Origin: Actinomycetota bacterium
GTDB taxonomy: Bacteria; Actinomycetota; Actinomycetes; Nanopelagicales; Nanopelagicaceae
NCBI GenBank assembly: GCA_009705185.1
Contig: WLCS01000007.1
Span: forward strand, 1 to 15,798
Length of the DNA stretch: 15,798 nt
Direction of reading: 5' to 3'
A program made the translations under genes and the position numbers. The stretch's first letter is position 1, and each line of letters begins with the position of its first letter. This document shows, one piece after another, positions 7,524-15,798 of this stretch. The notes under the pieces are model-generated. The model saw only the letters and a program-made list of their open reading frames with translations, made no database searches and had not been told where the DNA came from.

Positions 7524-10500
7524 GTGAGTAAGAACCCTTCAGCGCCTCTTCGCCTCGTGCGAAAAGATGTTGAGGGGTTCTCTCTTTCTCTCAGCGATCA
7601 GCAGCGGGCATGTGTAGAACATCGTGGATCGCCACTCATTATCACCGGCGCAACTGGCACCGGAAAAACGTCAGTACTCATTGAAGCAGCACTTTCGCGC
7701 ATTTCTGTTGGACAGAAACCAGATTCAATACTGATTCTGACATACGGCCGCGACCGAGCATCCGAACTTCGCGATGCAATTGTTACTCGCTCCGAACAAA
7801 CTGCTTTCGAACCACTTGCGCGAACTTTTCACTCTCTGGCGTACTCAATTTTAAAAATGCGGACATCAACTGATTTCCGCGATTTAGTTTTGCTGTCGGG
7901 CGCCGAACAAGAAACGTACATCTCCGATTTACTCAAAGGCGATATTGAAGATGGCTATCAAGCTTGGCATACCGATTTACATCGCGGCCCGCAATCACTT
8001 GGCGAACCGCTTCAGACGCAAGGTTTTGTTCGCGAACTTCGCGACCTCATTATGCGCGCCAATGAACGCGGAATAACTCCCGATGAATTAGCAATACGCG
8101 GTCATCAACTTGGCGAAAAATATTGGCCAGGTGCTGCAGATTTCTGGAAGAGATATTTAGGTTCGATGACGCTACAAGAAATTTCCGCTGGAGATTCGAA
8201 AGTTCGTATCGATCCTTCAGAAATTATCAACTCTGCCATTAACTACCTAAGTTCTCACAACGAGCTTCTCGAAGATCTTCGTAAGAGATTTACGACCATT
8301 ATTGTTGATGAATTTCAAGAGAGTGATCCAGCCCAACGCACGCTTCTCTCACTTCTTGCTGGCACTGATGTGATCATCGTTGCCGATGCTGCAAGTGCGG
8401 TCGGCAGATTCCGTGGAGCAGATCCCGAAGGTGTTGCTGCAGTTCTCGATTCTTACATTGCATCCGGTGCGAAAAATATTGAACTCACAGAAATTTTTCG
8501 CGGAAAACCAACTGCGCAGACTGCACGTTTATCCTCTGAATCCGAAGAAGCTCAATACATCGCTTATCAGTTCAAGCGAGCACATTTGATGCAAGGTATT
8601 CCGTACTCAGAGATGGCTGTCATTGTGCGTTCACACGGACAGTGTGCAACAGCGATTCGACGTGCATTCTCACAAGTTTCAATTCCCACCGCAGGAGATG
8701 TTGAAGCCCTAGCCAATAACGCAGCAATAGCGCCATTCTTATTACTTGCCCGCGTTGCTACAGGTACTCAACCTTTAAACCTAGATACTGCAGAGAAACT
8801 TCTGACATCAGAATTCGGGGGAGCAACCTCAGTCTCACTTCGGCGAACACGTGCAGCGCTGTTGGCAGCACGCGATGAGGCAAGTGATAAAAGATCTGGC
8901 ACGCAACTTATTTTAGATGCAATTCTTACCGGAGATATTGCCATTGAAGATTCAGCTGAATTACTTCGCATCCACACACTTCTGGCTGCTGCAAAGAAAT
9001 CAATTGCTAAAAAGAGCGCAACGATTCACGATTTGCTCTGGGCTATATGGAATAACGCGGTCAATAGCGATAATGAAAAATTATCCGATTCATGGCGTGC
9101 TGCAGCACTACGTGGAGGTGCTCGAGGAGCATCAGCAGACCGTGATCTCGATGCAATGATTCAACTCTTTGATTCGGCTGCCCGTCATATAGAACGCTTT
9201 CCAGGAAGCAAACCAGATTCATTTCTTACTGAAATTCAAAAAGAAACCATCGTCTCGGATCTCATTACTGCACGTGGAGTTCGCCCCGATGTTGTTGAAA
9301 TCCTCACTGTGCATTCAGCTAAAGGTCGCCAATGGCAATACGTAGCAGTTGCCGGCGTACAAGAAGGCTCTTGGCCAAATCTCAAACAACGCAGTTCATT
9401 GCTAGGCGCTGAAAGATTGGTCGAACGCGTTCGACACGGTGATGACCTTGCACAAGTGGCACTCGACATGATTGCAGCTTCTTCACTTGCAGAAGATGAG
9501 GCTCGTCTATTCCATGTTGCAACTTCTCGGGCGCGCCAATCACTTCTTGTCACTGCAATCTCTCGCGAAGATGAAACACCATCAATATTCTTTGAAGATC
9601 TTGCGCAATCTTTAGGAACGTCAGAATCCGACGTTGAAGTTCCACGACCTCTCACCGCATCAGCGCTTGTTGCAACGCTTCGACGCGAAGTAAATCTCAC
9701 CGGTAGTAAAGACGCTGCAGGGCTATTGAAAACGTTAGCTTCACAAGGCATTCATCTTGCTCAACCATCGCAATGGCTTGGATCTGCCTCTCTGACCACT
9801 GATTTACCTGTCATTGATGAAGGCTCACTAGTTCCGGTGTCGCCATCGGGTGCTGAAAACTTCACTGAGTGCGGCCTTAAATGGTTCCTGGAAAAAAGCG
9901 GAGGCACTGACGGAGATTCCACTGCACAATTATTGGGTTCAGTTATTCACGAATTCGCTCGTCTTAAAGTAGAAGAACCAGGAATTACTGACGAACAATT
10001 ACATACCAAGCTAGTTGATTCGTGGCCACTGATTGATGACAGCCAAGGCTGGATTAGCCAAGCAGCACTTACTCGTGCAAAGAAAATGTTAGAGCGATTT
10101 TCAATATTCCATTCGAAATCACTTTCAGATAACAATCGCACAGTTGCTGGTGTTGAAAAGAGTTTTGAAATTACTGTGGGCCGCGCGCTCATTCGTGGAA
10201 ATGTAGATCGAATCGAAGTAGATAAAGACGGCAAGCATTACATCATCGACTTTAAAACTGGGAAGAAAGAAATTTCGGGCGATGACGCGCAAAGCAATTT
10301 GCAGCTCGCGTGTTACCAACTCGGTGTCATCCTTGATGGATTCCAAGAGAAACTCAACTCCACCGATGTCACTGGCGCCCAACTTGTTTATCTTGCAAGT
10401 AAAAATAAGAGTTACAGCACGCGCGAACAAGATCCTCTGGCCGATGTCGAAGCCACAAGAAAAATTCTTGAAGAAATAGCCGTCGGAATGGGAGCTGCAA

Positions 10501-10592
10501 CATTTACTGCTCGCAAGAACGATATGTGCAAGCAGTGCAAAGTAAAGCCATCTTGTCCGCTATACCTAGAAGGTAAGGCGGTTCACCAATGA
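7524..10592 (+). CDS. adnA: AdnA-like subunit of helicase-nuclease AdnAB (UvrD motor plus RecB-type nuclease)
   Basis: This 1022-residue protein pairs a UvrD-family (SF1A) motor with a C-terminal RecB/Cas4-type nuclease, the AdnA layout. With AdnB it would resect DNA double-strand breaks for recombination. Motor motifs: Gln26-Gln27 (Q motif), GATGTGKT (42-49, Lys48), DEFQESDP (262-269), HSAKG (597-601) and VATSRAR (665-671, Arg669). Motif III is altered: ADAASAVGRFRG (287-298) stands where the family has GDPDQSIY..RG, so the conserved Gln is missing; motif IV reads LTEIFRGK. The nuclease residues are intact: His809, Asp895 (GNVDRIE), Asp909 and Lys911 (DFKTG), and QLACYQLG. Cys783 with Cys1002, Cys1005 and Cys1011 forms a Cas4/AddB-like iron-sulfur pattern. 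The GTG start at 7524 has no ribosome-binding site; TTGAAT lies 7 bases upstream (weak leaderless signal) and TTGTCA at 7494-7499. I name it AdnA by order and features; a generic UvrD/RecB helicase is the fallback. Confidence 0.9.
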   Translation: MSKNPSAPLRLVRKDVEGFSLSLSDQQRACVEHRGSPLIITGATGTGKTSVLIEAALSRISVGQKPDSILILTYGRDRASELRDAIVTRSEQTAFEPLARTFHSLAYSILKMRTSTDFRDLVLLSGAEQETYISDLLKGDIEDGYQAWHTDLHRGPQSLGEPLQTQGFVRELRDLIMRANERGITPDELAIRGHQLGEKYWPGAADFWKRYLGSMTLQEISAGDSKVRIDPSEIINSAINYLSSHNELLEDLRKRFTTIIVDEFQESDPAQRTLLSLLAGTDVIIVADAASAVGRFRGADPEGVAAVLDSYIASGAKNIELTEIFRGKPTAQTARLSSESEEAQYIAYQFKRAHLMQGIPYSEMAVIVRSHGQCATAIRRAFSQVSIPTAGDVEALANNAAIAPFLLLARVATGTQPLNLDTAEKLLTSEFGGATSVSLRRTRAALLAARDEASDKRSGTQLILDAILTGDIAIEDSAELLRIHTLLAAAKKSIAKKSATIHDLLWAIWNNAVNSDNEKLSDSWRAAALRGGARGASADRDLDAMIQLFDSAARHIERFPGSKPDSFLTEIQKETIVSDLITARGVRPDVVEILTVHSAKGRQWQYVAVAGVQEGSWPNLKQRSSLLGAERLVERVRHGDDLAQVALDMIAASSLAEDEARLFHVATSRARQSLLVTAISREDETPSIFFEDLAQSLGTSESDVEVPRPLTASALVATLRREVNLTGSKDAAGLLKTLASQGIHLAQPSQWLGSASLTTDLPVIDEGSLVPVSPSGAENFTECGLKWFLEKSGGTDGDSTAQLLGSVIHEFARLKVEEPGITDEQLHTKLVDSWPLIDDSQGWISQAALTRAKKMLERFSIFHSKSLSDNNRTVAGVEKSFEITVGRALIRGNVDRIEVDKDGKHYIIDFKTGKKEISGDDAQSNLQLACYQLGVILDGFQEKLNSTDVTGAQLVYLASKNKSYSTREQDPLADVEATRKILEEIAVGMGAATFTARKNDMCKQCKVKPSCPLYLEGKAVHQ

Positions 10593-13500
10593 GTGAGATT
10601 GTAGAAAAGTATTCACCCGACCAAGTTGCGCAGATGATTATTTCGATTGATCCGACATTCCATCTTCCATCAGATGAGCAACGTCCAATTATTTCTATTT
10701 ACGATAATCCGCTCGAGCCCGCAGTTGTCATTGCAGGAGCAGGTTCAGGCAAGACTGAAACAATGGCTGCGCGCGTTGTCTATCTTGTTGCAAACGAGAT
10801 TGCTCGCCCAGATCAAATTCTTGGTCTGACATTTACGCGCAAAGCAGCAGGCGAACTCAATACTCGAATTCGTAAGCGTTTACGCCAGTTTCAGCAAGCA
10901 CAAGACAAGGCCGGAATTCCACGCACATTTACAAGTCTTGATACAGCAGTTACTACTTATCACTCATATGCAGGTCGTTTATTAAGCGAACACGCTATTC
11001 GCTATGGCATCGATGCAGATGTTCAGCCACTCGGTGAAGCAGCGCTCTGGATGTCAGCAAATAAGTTGGTCCGCGAATGGGATGACGGGATTTTTGCAAC
11101 AAGTGATGCCGCAAGCACAGTTGTAAAGGATTTATTAGGACTGACATCGATGGTTTTAGAACATCGCGTGAGCATCGATCAGATTCGAACCGCTGATGAA
11201 AAAGTCTTGCAAGAGCTCTCACAGATGACTGGTGCAACCAATGAAGAGGTTCGCAAAGTCGCAAAAGTTCTCAACCAGCGCATTGCAATGTTGCCGATGA
11301 TGAACGCATTCCTTGAAGCGCGTAGACAATCTGGCGAACTTTCATTTGATGATCAAATAGCTCTCGCGGCAGATATTTCTGTGAACTTCCCGGATGTAGG
11401 AGTGCTAGAACGCGCTAAGTATCCGATTGTTCTGCTCGATGAATACCAAGACACTTCACAATCCCAAGTTCGATTATTGTCAGCTCTTTTTGGAGACGGC
11501 CATCCCGTCACAGCAGTAGGTGATCCTTGCCAATCGATTTATACATGGCGCGGTGCATCTTCAGGCACAATCAGTGCATTCAATGCACACTTCCCAAAGC
11601 GAGAAGGCTCTACAGGAAAGAACGTGTACGAACTTCTTACAACGTATCGAAATGACGAAACAATTCTTACTTTAGCAAATGAGATTTCTGCCGATGTGCG
11701 TAAAGATGAAGGCATTACAGTTGCAGCGCTGAAGCCACGCAAAGGTGCAGGTAAAGGCGATCTCACCTGCGGTGTATTTGAAAATCTTGAAGCTGAAGCC
11801 ACTGCAATCGCTGAATATTTCGCTCCTCATTGGAATAACCCAGAGCGCACGAAAGCGGGCGCAAAAGTTCCTAAGACATTTGCAGTATTGGTTCGCAAAC
11901 GTGCACAGATTGCCCTTATCCAAGAAGCGTTAGCCAAAGCAGGAATTCCTTCTGAAGTCCTTGGTTTAGGCGGTCTTGTCCATGTTCCTGAGATCGCTGA
12001 TGTGGTTGCAATGCTTAAGGTTATTAATAATCCCGATGCAGGTGCATCGCTGATGCGTCACCTGACTGGACCGCGCATTAACTTAGGCCCGCGCGATATC
12101 GCAGCTCTGGGTCGCTTTGCGAGATCACGATCTGAATCCCTTTCAGCCGATAGCCGCAGTATCGTTAAAAATATTGTGGCAGGTAATCCGCAGTCAGCAG
12201 AAGCGGATGATCAATTTATTGGAAGCGTGATTGACGCACTTGATGAAATCGAAAAATGCGATGCCTCAAAATTTAGCCCTGCCGGATATCAACGCCTGAC
12301 TTCTTTTGCATCAGATTTACGACGACTACGTTCTCGCGCATCAGCACCGATTACTGATGTCATTGTTGATATCGAGCGTTATCTCAACCTTGAAACAGAA
12401 GTAATGCTTCGCGATGGAGGCACACACGGTCGCCGACACCTCGATAGATTTATGGATGAGGCAGCAAAGTTTGCTCGTAATGGCGGATCTCTTTCGGCAT
12501 TTTTGCAGTGGCTTGATGTTGCAAGTGAAGAAGAAGGTGGATTAAAAGCAGGGGCGCCAGAGATTGATGCAACCGTTGTTCAAATCCTCACCATTCATAT
12601 GGCGAAAGGCGCAGAGTGGGATGTAGTTGCAGTTCCTGGTCTTGCCGAAGGAACATTCCCTGGTGCTAATTCTTCAGATCCAGATAACTGGATTACAAAT
12701 GAACGCCATATTCCATTTTCGTTGCGTGGCGATAGTTCGATATTGCCAAAGTTCTCTTGGAACGCGGCAACTACCAATGCGCAAGCAAAGAAAGCGATTG
12801 ATGCTTTTGCTGACGAATGTGTAGATTTTAAAATGCGTGAGGAGATTCGTCTTGGTTATGTAGCCATGACCCGTGCACGCACACATCTCTTCTGCTCAAC
12901 CTCATTCTGGCGCGATGGAGCAAAGCCTGTTTCACCATCGGTTTTGTATGAAAAAGTTGTCAGCGTTGCTAGCGCAGTGGGTACCGTTCTGGCCGCACCT
13001 ACCGCTCCGGCAAGTACGGATCGAAACCCTGCTAAAGATATTGAAATTACTGCGCAATGGCCCCGTGATCCACTTGCTGATCGTCGTGTAGATTTCAACC
13101 GTACAGTTGAACTTGTTGAGTCATCTGCACCATTGAGCCTTGATACAGCTGCAACAGATGAACTCCGCGAATACCTTGAAGATGCACGCGCAATCATCGC
13201 CGAATTTAATGAGTATAAAGCGGGCGCACTTGATGTTGCACTGCCACCGAGATTGTCAACGTCAACACTTGTAGCCCTTCATGAAGACCCGTCGGAACTT
13301 GCGCGAACTATTCGTCGCCCAATGCCACGTGCGATGGATGAATACTCACATCGTGGCACTGCTTTCCACTTATGGATTGAAAACCATTTCAATGCCAAGA
13401 CACTATTTGACGACGAGGATTTCGATCTCCTGACACCTCTCGAAGAAGATCAAAAACTGGAAGAACTCAAGGAGAAGTGGCTTGCATCCGATTGGGCATC

Positions 13501-13810
13501 GCTTTCACCACATGCAGTTGAAGTTCCATTTGAAACAGTCATCGCCGGAATCTTGGTTCGAGGTCGCATCGATGCCGTGTATAAAACTGAGAATGGTTTT
13601 GAGGTAGTTGATTGGAAAACTGGTTCGAAAGTCTTAGGTGAATCATCGGCAGTGCAGTTAGCCGTCTATCGACTTGCGTGGGCAAAGTTGCAAGGAATTT
13701 CTGTAGACAATGTCTCTGCAGCCTTCCATTACGTGCCCACAAATAAAACAGATCGACGAGCAAATCTTCTTAGTGAAGAAAAGCTCATCGATCTGCTTCA
13801 ACTGAAGTAA
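10589..13810 (+). CDS. adnB: AdnB-like subunit of helicase-nuclease AdnAB (UvrD motor plus RecB-type nuclease)
   Basis: This 1073-residue protein is the partner of the preceding gene and should be the main 3'-to-5' motor of the AdnAB double-strand-break resection machine. All SF1A motor motifs look intact: Gln31, GAGSGKT (50-56, Lys55), LTFTRKAAGEL (motif Ia), DEYQDT (284-289), GDPCQSIYTWRGA (motif III, from 311), TYRNDETI (motif IV), HMAKGAEWD (from 670) and YVAMTRAR (757-764). The nuclease half has RGTAFHLWIE (His927), GRIDAVY (Asp995), VVDWKTGS (Asp1008, Lys1010) and QLAVYRLAW. Unlike AdnA it contains no cysteine in that half, so no iron-sulfur cluster is expected there. Its ATG overlaps the adnA stop as ATGA, with AAGG at 10575-10578, which implies coupled translation and roughly equal amounts of both subunits. 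It ends 15 bp from the convergent katG. Confidence 0.92.
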   Translation: MSEIVEKYSPDQVAQMIISIDPTFHLPSDEQRPIISIYDNPLEPAVVIAGAGSGKTETMAARVVYLVANEIARPDQILGLTFTRKAAGELNTRIRKRLRQFQQAQDKAGIPRTFTSLDTAVTTYHSYAGRLLSEHAIRYGIDADVQPLGEAALWMSANKLVREWDDGIFATSDAASTVVKDLLGLTSMVLEHRVSIDQIRTADEKVLQELSQMTGATNEEVRKVAKVLNQRIAMLPMMNAFLEARRQSGELSFDDQIALAADISVNFPDVGVLERAKYPIVLLDEYQDTSQSQVRLLSALFGDGHPVTAVGDPCQSIYTWRGASSGTISAFNAHFPKREGSTGKNVYELLTTYRNDETILTLANEISADVRKDEGITVAALKPRKGAGKGDLTCGVFENLEAEATAIAEYFAPHWNNPERTKAGAKVPKTFAVLVRKRAQIALIQEALAKAGIPSEVLGLGGLVHVPEIADVVAMLKVINNPDAGASLMRHLTGPRINLGPRDIAALGRFARSRSESLSADSRSIVKNIVAGNPQSAEADDQFIGSVIDALDEIEKCDASKFSPAGYQRLTSFASDLRRLRSRASAPITDVIVDIERYLNLETEVMLRDGGTHGRRHLDRFMDEAAKFARNGGSLSAFLQWLDVASEEEGGLKAGAPEIDATVVQILTIHMAKGAEWDVVAVPGLAEGTFPGANSSDPDNWITNERHIPFSLRGDSSILPKFSWNAATTNAQAKKAIDAFADECVDFKMREEIRLGYVAMTRARTHLFCSTSFWRDGAKPVSPSVLYEKVVSVASAVGTVLAAPTAPASTDRNPAKDIEITAQWPRDPLADRRVDFNRTVELVESSAPLSLDTAATDELREYLEDARAIIAEFNEYKAGALDVALPPRLSTSTLVALHEDPSELARTIRRPMPRAMDEYSHRGTAFHLWIENHFNAKTLFDDEDFDLLTPLEEDQKLEELKEKWLASDWASLSPHAVEVPFETVIAGILVRGRIDAVYKTENGFEVVDWKTGSKVLGESSAVQLAVYRLAWAKLQGISVDNVSAAFHYVPTNKTDRRANLLSEEKLIDLLQLK

Positions 13811-13825
13811 ATCTCTGCTGCGTAC

Positions 13826-15798
<1,973 letters not shown>

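Noticed and set aside
9236..9751. Minus-strand open frame of 171 codons inside adnA
   Set aside because: It covers the conserved motor motifs V and VI of AdnA on the other strand; its composition is Ser/Arg/Thr-rich as expected of an antisense shadow, with no recognisable domain.

Overview
The window is dense, housekeeping-type bacterial chromosome from a streamlined actinobacterium. Four things point there: the adnA-adnB gene pair, which is an actinobacterial hallmark; the order fumarase / xseB / xseA / ispH / small membrane protein / ychF, which as I remember resembles the Mycobacterium tuberculosis Rv1098c-Rv1112 region; leaderless-type promoters (TANNNT a few bases before ATG) at the first genes of operons; and the family-specific sequence of XseA and IspH. 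Base composition looks to be in the mid-40s % GC by eye and gaps between genes are 0-50 bp. A low-GC, compacted freshwater lineage such as the acI group (Nanopelagicales, 'Ca. Planktophila' type) fits well, but that placement is inference.

Layout. Positions 1-1857 form a minus-strand operon read xseA > xseB > class I fumarase; the fumarase runs off the left edge. ispH (1884-2831, plus) diverges from xseA across only 26 bp. ispH converges, with overlapping stop codons, on a second minus-strand operon (4437-2828) of rmuC and a small four-helix membrane protein. ychF (4489-5562) diverges from rmuC and overlaps typA (5555-7483). adnA (7524-10592) and adnB (10589-13810) follow on the same strand, coupled by an ATGA overlap. 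katG (minus, from 13826 past the right edge) converges on adnB with 15 bp between. No stretch over 300 bp lacks a gene, and I see no tRNA, rRNA, CRISPR array, insertion sequence or phage gene.

Functions. Several genes act on DNA ends or single strands: exonuclease VII (XseA+XseB), RmuC, and the AdnAB helicase-nuclease that resects double-strand breaks. IspH makes isoprenoid precursors, YchF and TypA are ribosome-associated P-loop NTPases, fumarase belongs to the TCA cycle, and KatG removes hydrogen peroxide.

I found no wholly new system. The points most worth checking are the back-to-back leaderless promoters between xseA and ispH, the altered helicase motif III in AdnA beside an intact one in AdnB, a four-cysteine (iron-sulfur type) signature in the AdnA nuclease half only, the N-terminal extension of TypA, and the shared TTAG at the convergent stop codons.
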